From JAWLHU01 sp041690255 (GTDB lineage Bacteria; Bacillota; Sulfobacillia; Symbiobacteriales; Symbiobacteriaceae), in contig JAWLHU010000003.1 in assembly GCA_041690255.1 (NCBI GenBank), positions 124,001-188,000 of the forward strand: DNA of 64,000 bases, in the 5' to 3' direction. A program made the translations under genes and the position numbers. This document shows positions 16,799 to 24,465 of this stretch, piece by piece. The notes under the pieces are model-generated. The model saw nothing but the letters and a program-made list of their open reading frames with translations, searched no databases and was not told where the DNA came from. Each line of letters starts with the position of its first letter. The first letter of the stretch is position 1.

Positions 16799-18847
16799 TT
16801 GCCTCGCCGCATTACCCCGGCGGACCTGCTCTCATTCCAGCTCGCAGGCGAACCCCATCTCTCACCCGATGGCCGGAAGATGGCCTACGTGGTCAACCGC
16901 ATCGACCAGGAGAGCAATGAGTACCGCAACCAGATCTTCGTCATGGATGCCGCCCCCGGCAGCCGCCCGGTCCCCTTCACCAACGGGCTGAAGTCGGACA
17001 AGAACCCCCGCTGGTCGCCCGACGGCGCCCGGCTCGCTTTCCTCTCCAACCGCTCTGGCAAGAACCAGATCTGGGTCATGGAGGCGATGGGCGGCGAGGC
17101 CCGGCAGTTGACCCGCTTCAAGGATGGTGTGAACGGTCCGCCCGTCTGGTCGCCCGATGGCTCCAGCATCGCCTTCACGGCATCGGTCGGGGCGGATGGC
17201 CCCAAGCCGGAGGACGAGAAGGAGGACGACAAGGACCTCTTCGTCAAGTACACGAAGGATGTCAAGCGGATCAGCCGCCTGGTCTACAAGCTGGACGGCG
17301 TCGGCATCCTCGACCCGAAGAAGCACGACCAGATCTTCATCATGCCGGTGGATGGCGATCAGCCGGCCCGCCAGGTGACCCGCGGCCCATGGGACTCCCG
17401 CTCCCCCGCCTTCTCGCCCGATGGCAAGTCGCTCGCCTTCTCGGGCAACCGCCGGGAGGATGATGACTACCATGCCGACCTGAGCGATATCTACGTGATG
17501 GATCTGGAGAACGATGGGGCCGAGCCGGTCCGGATCACCCCGGACGGCTACGACCTCGCAGCGCCCGCCTGGTCGCCGGATGGCTCCACGATCGCCTGCC
17601 ACGGCCATGACCGGCCCTACGGCGGCTACTCGAACACCCGCATCTACCTCGTGGGGCGGGATGGCTCAAACCTCCGGCTCCTGACCGGTGGATGGGACCG
17701 CGGCTTCGGCTACGAGACGATCTACGACATGCCCGCACCGGGCGGTGGACGGCTCGCCTGGACGCCCGACGGCACCGCTCTGATCATGCACGGCTCCGAT
17801 CAGGGCCGCCAGCAGGTCTACGCGATCGATGCCGAGTCCGGCAGCGTCACCGCCCTGACGGCGGGGGATCACTGCGTCACCGGCTGGTCGTACGATGCGC
17901 ACTGCCGGAAGCTGGCGGTGGCGATCACCCGGCCCGACCTGCCCGGCGACATCTTCCTGGTGGAGGGGCCGGATCTGCTCCGGCTGACCGAGGTGAATGC
18001 CAGCCTGATGGCCGAGCTGGAGCTGGCCCCGGTCGAGCACTTCCGCTTCGCCACGGCCGATGGCACCAACCCCTTCATCCAGGCCCACGGCACCGAGGGG
18101 CTGACCGAGACCGACGGCTGGGTGATGAAGCCGGCCGGGTTTGAGGAGGGGGAGCGCTACCCGGCCATCCTCGAGATCCACGGCGGCCCCATGGGCATGT
18201 ACGGCTGGACCTTCTTCATGGAGTTTCAAGTCCTGGCGGCGGCGGGCTACGCGGTGATCTACACGAACCCGCGGGGCTCGCAGGGCTACGGCGAGAAGTT
18301 CTGCGCCTGCATTCGGGCCGACTGGGGCAACCTGGACTACCTGGATGTCATGGCCGGGCTGGACGCCGCCCTGGACCAGTTCCCCTGGATCGACCCGGAC
18401 CGGCTGGGCGTGGCGGGCGGCTCCTACGGCGGCTTCATGACCAACTGGGTCGTCTCCCACTCGCAGCGGTTCAAGGCGGCGGTTACCATGCGATCGGTGG
18501 TGAACGAGGCCTCATCGGTCGGCACGTGCGACATCGGCTACCTGGACATGGCCTCCTACCCCAGCAAGCCTTGGGAGGATATGACCTTCTATCAGCGGGT
18601 CTCTCCGATCACCTTCGTGGAGAATATCCACACCCCGTTGCTGATCGAGCACCAGGAAGAGGACCTGCGCTGCCCCATGGAGCAGGCGGAGCAGCTCTAC
18701 ACAGCGCTGAAGGTGCTGAAGCGGACGGTCGAGTTCGTCCGCTACCCGGAGTCCAGCCATGGTATGAGCCGGACCGGCAAGCCCTGGCTCCGGGTCTACC
18801 GGCTGAAGACGAACCTCGAGTGGTTCGAGCGGTATATCGAGCGCTAG
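16799..18847 (+). CDS. S9 family peptidase (acylaminoacyl-peptidase-like), paralogue 1
   Basis: A serine peptidase of 682 residues: an N-terminal TolB/WD-like propeller with repeated W(S/T)PDG motifs, then an alpha/beta hydrolase domain. The triad is Ser in GGSYGG (S542), Asp in EEDLRCPMEQ (D622) and His in SSHGMSRTG (H654); ILEIHGGPMGMYGW gives the oxyanion region. Such enzymes trim oligopeptides or acylated amino acids in the cytoplasm. TTG 16799 follows aagggag by 8 bases; upstream in-frame codons lack spacing. A strong terminator follows. Two closely related genes lie at 24466 and 26551. Confidence 0.95.
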   Translation: MPRRITPADLLSFQLAGEPHLSPDGRKMAYVVNRIDQESNEYRNQIFVMDAAPGSRPVPFTNGLKSDKNPRWSPDGARLAFLSNRSGKNQIWVMEAMGGEARQLTRFKDGVNGPPVWSPDGSSIAFTASVGADGPKPEDEKEDDKDLFVKYTKDVKRISRLVYKLDGVGILDPKKHDQIFIMPVDGDQPARQVTRGPWDSRSPAFSPDGKSLAFSGNRREDDDYHADLSDIYVMDLENDGAEPVRITPDGYDLAAPAWSPDGSTIACHGHDRPYGGYSNTRIYLVGRDGSNLRLLTGGWDRGFGYETIYDMPAPGGGRLAWTPDGTALIMHGSDQGRQQVYAIDAESGSVTALTAGDHCVTGWSYDAHCRKLAVAITRPDLPGDIFLVEGPDLLRLTEVNASLMAELELAPVEHFRFATADGTNPFIQAHGTEGLTETDGWVMKPAGFEEGERYPAILEIHGGPMGMYGWTFFMEFQVLAAAGYAVIYTNPRGSQGYGEKFCACIRADWGNLDYLDVMAGLDAALDQFPWIDPDRLGVAGGSYGGFMTNWVVSHSQRFKAAVTMRSVVNEASSVGTCDIGYLDMASYPSKPWEDMTFYQRVSPITFVENIHTPLLIEHQEEDLRCPMEQAEQLYTALKVLKRTVEFVRYPESSHGMSRTGKPWLRVYRLKTNLEWFERYIER

Positions 18848-18852
18848 AACAG

Positions 18853-18882
18853 CGAAGAGCAGCCCATGGAGGCTGCTCTTCG
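18853..18882 (+). terminator. Rho-independent terminator after S9 paralogue 1
   Basis: A perfect 11-bp stem (cgaagagcagc / gctgctcttcg) with an 8-base loop is followed by tttctctttg. Confidence 0.85.
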
Positions 18883-18965
18883 TTTCTCTTTGTAGACAGA
18901 AGGTTTTTGCCAACGGCGTGGGAAATCCATCCTCAGGTCCGACATCCCACAGAGGGAGGTAGGGA

Positions 18966-19778
18966 TTGGTGAATCTCTGGCAACAGATGGGACTGGACGG
19001 GAAGCGGGCGATCATCATCCACCAGGATGACCTGGGGGTGACCGAGGCCCAGGGGCGGGCGTACCGGCAACTGGGCCTGCCCACGGGCTCGGTCATGCTT
19101 CCCGGTGCCTGGGCGCCCATGATTCGGGAGGGCGACCTGGGCGTACATATCACCCTGACCAGTGAGTGGGAAGCCCCCCGGTTGCGCCCGCTGACCGGCG
19201 GATCCAGCCTTCGTGACCCCTACGGCTACTTCCCGCCCACGGTGGAACAGGCCTGGTCGCGGATGGATGCCGGTGAGGTGGCCGCGGAGATGCGGGCCCA
19301 GATCGAGGCCGCCTACGCCATCGGAATCGATGTGACCCATATCGACACCCACATGGGGACGATCATGCGACCCGATATCGCCCAGGCCTATGTACAGCTC
19401 GCCCTGGAGTTCAAGGTGCCCGCCTTCCTGCCCGATGAGGCGGTGGCTGACCGGCTCCCGGCCCCTTTCCGCGAGCCGCTGCTGGCCCTGCTGGAGGCCG
19501 CCCCGCTCCCCCGGGTCACCCTGGTCGACAGCTACCCGGTGCCAAACGCGGAGCGGCAGGCCTGGTTCGTCGAGACCCTGTCCGGCCTCGGGCCCGGGGT
19601 CTATCACCTGATCCACCACGCCGCTGTGCCCACGGCGGAAGGGAGGGCGCTGGGGGACTGGGAGCTGCGGCGAGGCGACCTGGAGGCGCTCCAGCACCCC
19701 GACTTCCGCCGGGTCCTTGGGGAGTCCGTGCTGCTGACCTACCGCGAGATTCGGGACGCAATGAGGAGGTATCGGTAG
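18966..19778 (+). CDS. ChbG/YdjC-type carbohydrate deacetylase-like protein
   Basis: A 270-residue protein of the YdjC/ChbG family, metal-dependent deacetylases of N-acetylated oligosaccharides. The metal-site motifs are IIHQDDLGVTEA near the N-terminus, GVHITLTSEW, and VTHIDTHMG around residues 120-130. The start is TTG 18966 or GTG 18969; both lie 6-9 bases from gagggaggt. The stop TAG is immediately followed by the ATG of a transporter gene, so the pair is an operon. This fits uptake and processing of an acetylated sugar. Confidence 0.85.
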   Translation: MVNLWQQMGLDGKRAIIIHQDDLGVTEAQGRAYRQLGLPTGSVMLPGAWAPMIREGDLGVHITLTSEWEAPRLRPLTGGSSLRDPYGYFPPTVEQAWSRMDAGEVAAEMRAQIEAAYAIGIDVTHIDTHMGTIMRPDIAQAYVQLALEFKVPAFLPDEAVADRLPAPFREPLLALLEAAPLPRVTLVDSYPVPNAERQAWFVETLSGLGPGVYHLIHHAAVPTAEGRALGDWELRRGDLEALQHPDFRRVLGESVLLTYREIRDAMRRYR

Positions 19779-21074
19779 ATGCGGGGACGGCGCACCGCCT
19801 GGATGTACGCCCTGGGCATGCTGGGCATCTCGATTCCGGTCATGGCCTTCGAGAACCATATCGTCTTCTACTACGTGGAGGACCTGGGCCTGGCCCTGGC
19901 CGCCGCCGGCCTCGCCCGGTCGCTCAACTCGGCCTGGAATGCGGCCAACGACCCGCTCTTCGGCTACTTCTCCGACCGGACTCGGACCCGCTGGGGGCGC
20001 CGCCGCCCCTGGATGATGGTCGGCCTCCCCCTCTTCCTCCTGACCTTCATTATGGGTTTCTGGGTGCCCGGGCCCTTCCAGGCCGGGTCCCGGCTCTTCG
20101 CCTACTTCCTCGGCATTCTCATCCTCCAGGAGACCGCCGCCACGATCATGTGGACCAACTACTCATCGCTCTTCCCGGAGCTCTTCAAGGGGCATGAGGA
20201 GCGGTCCGGGGCGGCTGCCCTGAAGCACGGGTTCCAACTGTTCGCCATGGTAATCGGCATTGCCCTGACCCCCATGGTGAAGGCGACCCTCGGCCCGCTG
20301 GGGATGGTCCTGCTCTTCTCGGCCATGTCGGCCATCCTGGTCCCGGTCTCGGTGACCGGCTGTCCGGAGGATCCATCTGCCAGTCAAGCGGAGCCGCTCG
20401 GCTTCATCGAGGCCTTCAGGCAGACTCTGCTGGACAAGGCCTTCTGGATCTACGCCTCCGCCGCGACCATGACCCAGTTCACCTTCGGCCTCCTGGGCGC
20501 CGGCATGGGCTTCTACGCCAAGTACACCCTCGGGCTGAGCGAGGGACTGACCACCGCTCTCTTCGGGGCCGTCTTCCTCATTGCCATCCCGACGGTGGCG
20601 CTCTGGTCCCATCTCTCCCGCCGCTGGGGGGGCAAACGGGCCTGGCTGGCCGCCCTGCTGACGCTGATCGTCGCCGCCGTGCTGCTCTCCCTGGGCACAA
20701 ACCTCTGGACCGGCCTGATCGGCGGCGCTGTCTTTGGCCTGGGCATGAGCGGCGTGCTGGTCATGGGCGAGGTGATCCTGGCCCACGTGATCGATGAGGA
20801 TGCGATCCGGACCGGACGCCGGCGCGAGGGCGTCTACTATGCGGTGAACGGTTTCGTCACCCGGATCTCCGGGGTGCTTCAGGGGGGCGCGTTCGGCCTG
20901 CTGCCGATCCTCTTCGGCTATGTGAGCGGCGAGAACCCGGGAGCCATGCCGCACCATGCCTTCCGCTTCCTCATGAGCGCCTTCCCCTTCGTGGCGGTCG
21001 GCATCGCCTTCCTGATTGCCCGCAACTTCCCCTCCGCGGTGCGGCCCGGCGAGGGGGTCAGGAGAGCGGTCTAG
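19779..21074 (+). CDS. GPH-type MFS sugar transporter
   Basis: A 431-residue membrane transporter with about 12 helices. The cytoplasmic loop FGYFSDRTRTRWGRRRPW is the signature of the glycoside-pentoside-hexuronide cation symporters. The ATG follows directly on the stop of the deacetylase-like gene. The probable substrate is a glycoside or oligosaccharide, consistent with the neighbour, but not proven. The last 14 bases of the gene already fit the 10-bp repeat array that follows (the stop lies in a TCTAGA-like unit). Confidence 0.9.
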   Translation: MRGRRTAWMYALGMLGISIPVMAFENHIVFYYVEDLGLALAAAGLARSLNSAWNAANDPLFGYFSDRTRTRWGRRRPWMMVGLPLFLLTFIMGFWVPGPFQAGSRLFAYFLGILILQETAATIMWTNYSSLFPELFKGHEERSGAAALKHGFQLFAMVIGIALTPMVKATLGPLGMVLLFSAMSAILVPVSVTGCPEDPSASQAEPLGFIEAFRQTLLDKAFWIYASAATMTQFTFGLLGAGMGFYAKYTLGLSEGLTTALFGAVFLIAIPTVALWSHLSRRWGGKRAWLAALLTLIVAAVLLSLGTNLWTGLIGGAVFGLGMSGVLVMGEVILAHVIDEDAIRTGRRREGVYYAVNGFVTRISGVLQGGAFGLLPILFGYVSGENPGAMPHHAFRFLMSAFPFVAVGIAFLIARNFPSAVRPGEGVRRAV

Positions 21075-21220
21075 ATCATGCGAGACGAATCGAGGCGCGG
21101 GTAGAGCGATCAAGACGATGGGAGCCCATGCGAGAGCAATCCAGCGCATTCGAGAGCGGTTCTAGAGCATTCTAGAGCATTCTAGAGCGTTCTAGATCAT
21201 TCTAGACGCTTCTCGACGGG
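21061..21220. repeat. 10-bp tandem array A, about 16 units around CTAGA
   Basis: From the last bases of the transporter gene onward the sequence falls into contiguous 10-bp units. The clearest are five copies of TTCTAGA at exact 10-bp spacing (21160-21216), flanked by decayed units with CGAGA, CAAGA, GTAGA and TCTCGA at the same place. The stop codon of the gene lies in a unit (CTAGATCATG). One 11-bp step near 21160 shifts the phase by one. Each core is near-palindromic, so units can pair with each other. No coding frame uses it. Confidence 0.85.
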
Positions 21221-21250
21221 GATAGGGGCTGGGGTCATCGAGCGAGGCGG

Positions 21251-21299
21251 GAGGAGAGACCCGGGGCCCTGGTCCAGGTCGAGGAGTGGGTCTCTCCTC
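21251..21299. repeat. Perfect 12-bp inverted repeat in the array region
   Basis: The arms gaggagagaccc (21251-21262) and gggtctctcctc (21288-21299) are perfectly complementary around a 25-base loop. It sits between arrays A and B and could form a stable stem in RNA or mark a binding site. Confidence 0.7.
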
Positions 21300-21430
21300 G
21301 CGCACGCGAGGGCGAAAGGCTTCTCGGAGAAGGACGAGCGGGTGCGAGACAGCGAGAAGGAGCGAGAGGCATACCGTACCGGTCGGGACGGGAGACCGGG
21401 CCGGTGGACGGGAGTCGGGACGAAAACCGA

Positions 21431-21500
21431 ATCCGTCTAGATCGGTCGAGAGGATTCTAGATCGGTCTAGAGGATTCCAGATCATTCGAGAGGATTCCAG
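21431..21500. repeat. 10-bp tandem array B, 7 units in a 20-bp super-repeat
   Basis: Seven consecutive 10-bp blocks each end in a tyNNAG core (gtctag, gtcgag, ttctag, gtctag, ttccag, ttcgag, ttccag), alternating atc- and agg-type spacers so that the real unit is 20 bp. It is related to array A by the CTAGA core and shares its spacing. Confidence 0.85.
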
Positions 21501-21516
21501 AACCCGAAACGCCCGG

Positions 21517-21556
21517 AGGCTGTCCCCGGCAGACGATCCTGCCTGTGGGACAGCCT
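21517..21556. terminator. Hairpin, probable terminator
   Basis: aggctgtccc and gggacagcct form a 10-bp outer stem, and ggcag / ctgcc extend it inside. There is no clear T-run on either side. It lies about 50 bp past the end of the minus-strand lipoprotein gene and probably ends that transcript. Confidence 0.6.
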
Positions 21557-21609
21557 CTTGCATGACGATCCACCTCTTCACAAGCCAAAGCGAGCCCACG
21601 ACCCCCTGT

Positions 21610-23286
21610 CTAGGGCCCCTGCACCACGAAGTTCTCAATCTCCAGGCTCCTGATCACCCAGCGGCCGGCCTCGTCCCGGCCGAAGGTGATCCGCCCCCAC
21701 TGGTAGGCAGCATACTCGTAGCCGCTGGTGAAGACACGAAACTCCGTCGCACCGTCGGTGCCGAGTTCGGCCGGCTCTATGGTCGCCGGGCTATGCGCAT
21801 CCGCCGGCGGGACCAGCTTGCCGACCTTCACCGAGCCCAACTCGTACATGGGCTCAGGGATCTTCTGCCCCTCGACGAAGCGCTGCACCTCCGCCTCGTC
21901 GGCGAAGTAGCGGGAGAGCTCGGCCGTCTGATCCAGCCAGAGGGCCGTGAAGGCCGCCTGGAGCACCGCCTCCGGCGTCGTCGGGTAGACCAGCTCCTCC
22001 CGGGTTGGCGTGATCTCCGTGGCGAGCTTCTCCACCGCCCCGATGCCGAAGCCGGCGGCCTCCTTAAAGCCCGTAAACCCGTAGCGGGTGGTCTTGGTGT
22101 GCCGGGCCGGATCGTTCAGATCCCGCGCGACCAGGATCTCGCCGTCGGGCTTCGTTGTCACTGAATGGCCGTGTGTCCAGTAGGTCTTGATCTCCCAGCC
22201 CCAGCCAGGCACGACCTGCCCCAACCCGCTGTCGTACCCCAGCATCTGGATCTGATTCAGCTCCCCGGGACCACCCAGTTCGAGCAGGAAGAAGGAGCCC
22301 TCGTACCCGTCGAAGGAGAGAGGGGTGAGGCGCAGCTTCTTGCCGGCGGGCGGCTCGAACTTGCCCAGCGGGGTGAGTTCCCCCTTCCGGTAGAACGAGA
22401 CCGGCAGGCTGCCCCAGTCCTCGATCTTGTGGGGGAGACCCCTGATCAGCACGGGACCGAGGCCATTCAGGTCATACTCGCCGATCCACTCGCCCTGCTG
22501 CGAGTCCCAGTGCTGCTGGTTGGCCTGCTTGGTATACTCACCGGCGGTGAGGGGCGTCACCGCGGGCATCTCGCCGGTCACGGACGCCTGGGCAGCACCC
22601 AGCCACTCGCTGCGGGTGGTCGGGTCAACGGCGGCGGTGCGGACCCCGTTCCGATACTTCCAGAAGCTGCTGCTGCTCTTCGCCCAGCCCTGGTTCTCGG
22701 CGTAGACGGGGCCGACCCCCTCCAGGAACCACAGAGAGAGCGCCTCGCCGCGGTTGACCACCGTCACCTTCCAGCAGGCGAGGCCCTCCTCGTCCACGAC
22801 CCGGCCACAGCGCCCCTCGGCGCCATTCTCCTCGCTCAGGCGGAAGAGGACGGTCGCCTCCCCGCTCTGCTGACTCCAGGCATCGCCATCGTTCAGGGAC
22901 GGGGGCAGGAAACGGAGCATGACCTGCGGGTTCTTCGAATCCTGCCGCCAGACGCCGGTATCGGTCAGGTGCCAGGTGGCGTAAACCTTGCCGTTGTAAA
23001 CACCGACCGCCCGGTCACCGTCGCGAAGCAGGTGCTCGGTCACCTGACTGTTCTGCTCGTGCTCCCGGACGAAGAACTGGAACTCTTTGTCCTCCGTGGG
23101 GAAGAGCTTGGCGCTCGACCCCTTCGACGGCTGTTCCGGTGCAGGGGGAATCGTCGGGGAGGGCTGCGTCGCGGGCTGCTGGGTCCCTTCCCCTTGCGCA
23201 TCGGTTGGTGCGGAGGGCTTGCTACAGCCCATCAACAGCACCGCGCCAACCATCAGAAGAGCCAGGATCCTGAATGCGGTCTTCAC
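21610..23286 (-). CDS. Large lipoprotein, unknown function
   Basis: A 558-residue lipoprotein. The signal peptide has a hydrophobic stretch (ILALLMVGAVLL) and the lipobox LMGC with C21, followed by a Pro/Gln/Thr-rich linker to about residue 60. The rest has no recognised domain; it contains Trp/Gly-rich blocks and, near 455-558, a segment like the DUF4829/NTF2-type stalk (TPEAVLQAAFTALWLDQ). GTG 23286 has ggaggt 8 bases upstream. It is divergent from the tryptophan dioxygenase gene and probably acts on the outer face of the membrane. Confidence 0.8.
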   Translation of the reverse strand: MKTAFRILALLMVGAVLLMGCSKPSAPTDAQGEGTQQPATQPSPTIPPAPEQPSKGSSAKLFPTEDKEFQFFVREHEQNSQVTEHLLRDGDRAVGVYNGKVYATWHLTDTGVWRQDSKNPQVMLRFLPPSLNDGDAWSQQSGEATVLFRLSEENGAEGRCGRVVDEEGLACWKVTVVNRGEALSLWFLEGVGPVYAENQGWAKSSSSFWKYRNGVRTAAVDPTTRSEWLGAAQASVTGEMPAVTPLTAGEYTKQANQQHWDSQQGEWIGEYDLNGLGPVLIRGLPHKIEDWGSLPVSFYRKGELTPLGKFEPPAGKKLRLTPLSFDGYEGSFFLLELGGPGELNQIQMLGYDSGLGQVVPGWGWEIKTYWTHGHSVTTKPDGEILVARDLNDPARHTKTTRYGFTGFKEAAGFGIGAVEKLATEITPTREELVYPTTPEAVLQAAFTALWLDQTAELSRYFADEAEVQRFVEGQKIPEPMYELGSVKVGKLVPPADAHSPATIEPAELGTDGATEFRVFTSGYEYAAYQWGRITFGRDEAGRWVIRSLEIENFVVQGP

Positions 23287-23478
23287 AGGTTCGTACCTCC
23301 ATCAGATGCGTTACACAGCCCACAACGTGGTTTCTGACAAAAAGGTTACGAGTGCGTTCAAAAAGTCACATCCCCCGCATACCTCTGAAGATAGGAAAGA
23401 TGGTAAAGAAGGAAGTTCGTATGTGTACGGATAAAACCTAGAGCGAGTCTGCCGCTTGAAAAAGGAGGCATCACCCCG

Positions 23479-24312
23479 GTGGGATCCTGTCCGTACAGTA
23501 ACCACGTCTCTGAGCCCCGGGAGGACGGCGGGGAACGGAAGCCGAGCTATGGGGAGGTCCTGAATATCGGCCCCCTGCTGGAGCTACAGCAGCCCCTCTC
23601 CCCCCTGAATCATCATGATGAGCTTCAGTATGTCATTGTCCACCAGGCGAGCGAGCTCTGGTTCAGACTGCTGCTCCACGAGCTGGAGGCGGTGCGGGAC
23701 GAGGCGTCCCATGGTGACACCTGGCGGGCCGCTCGCCTGCTCCGCCGCTGCATTCAGATCATGCGGATCATCGACCAGGGCTTCGCCCTGCTGGAGAGTA
23801 TGACCGCCTACGACTACGCCCAGTTCCGGCCCAGCCTGGCCGGCGGGAGCGGCTTTCAGTCCGCCCAGTTCCGCGAGCTGGAGATCCTCCTTGCCTGCCA
23901 CCGCGACTTCACCCTGACCCAGCCGGCCTTCACCGAGGCGGAACGAGCCCGGATTCAGCGGCGGCTGGCGGAGCCCACCCTCTGGGACGGGTTCGTGCAG
24001 GCCATGCAGCGCCACGGCTACACCATGCCCACCCGAGCCGTGGCCGGCAGCAACCCGGCGAAGGCAGAGCAGGCCACGGCAGCCCTCCACGCCATGTACA
24101 CCGGCGGGGACCACCCGGCCCTGCGAGAGTTGGCCGAGGAGATGGTCAACCTGGACAACACCATGCTGCTCTGGCGCACCCATCACGCGGTCCTGGCCGA
24201 GCGGTCCATCGGCAACAAGGTGGGGACCGGCGGCGAGGGGGTCGAGTACCTCTACAGGACCGCCCGACTTCGCTCCTTCCCCGAGTTGATGGCACTGCGC
24301 ACCGGTCTCTAG
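23479..24312 (+). CDS. kynA: Tryptophan 2,3-dioxygenase
   Basis: A heme enzyme that opens the indole ring of L-tryptophan to N-formylkynurenine, the first step of the kynurenine path. The 277-residue chain shows the family blocks: NHHDELQYVIVHQASELWFRL, GGSGFQSAQFRELE, LLWRTHHAVLAERSIG (with the proximal heme His) and the KVGTGGEGVEYLYRTA substrate loop. GTG 23479 has aaggagg 9-10 bases upstream. No other kynurenine-path gene is adjacent, which is unusual but not rare. A terminator follows. Confidence 0.93.
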   Translation: MGSCPYSNHVSEPREDGGERKPSYGEVLNIGPLLELQQPLSPLNHHDELQYVIVHQASELWFRLLLHELEAVRDEASHGDTWRAARLLRRCIQIMRIIDQGFALLESMTAYDYAQFRPSLAGGSGFQSAQFRELEILLACHRDFTLTQPAFTEAERARIQRRLAEPTLWDGFVQAMQRHGYTMPTRAVAGSNPAKAEQATAALHAMYTGGDHPALRELAEEMVNLDNTMLLWRTHHAVLAERSIGNKVGTGGEGVEYLYRTARLRSFPELMALRTGL

Positions 24313-24339
24313 TGCAACGCCGCATCCAATCTCGACAGG

Positions 24340-24363
24340 GCAGCCCATGCGGCTGCTCTTTTT
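24340..24363 (+). terminator. Rho-independent terminator after kynA
   Basis: A gcagcc / ggctgc stem with a 5-base loop is followed by tctttttc. Confidence 0.8.
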
Positions 24364-24465
24364 CGAGCAGGAACCCGCTGGACCCATCGCCAATTACTTA
24401 GTGCAGTGAATTATCATCCCTCGCGACTGAACGTCACCGCCCCAGACACAAGGAGGACTACCTAC

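Noticed and set aside
16705..16799. A TTGACA on the minus strand before the DDAH-family gene as a promoter
   Set aside because: The matching -10 would fall on the ribosome binding site, with no good hexamer at 16-18 bp.
21061..21500. CRISPR array
   Set aside because: Units are 10 bp without unique spacers of 30 bp or so; no cas gene nearby.
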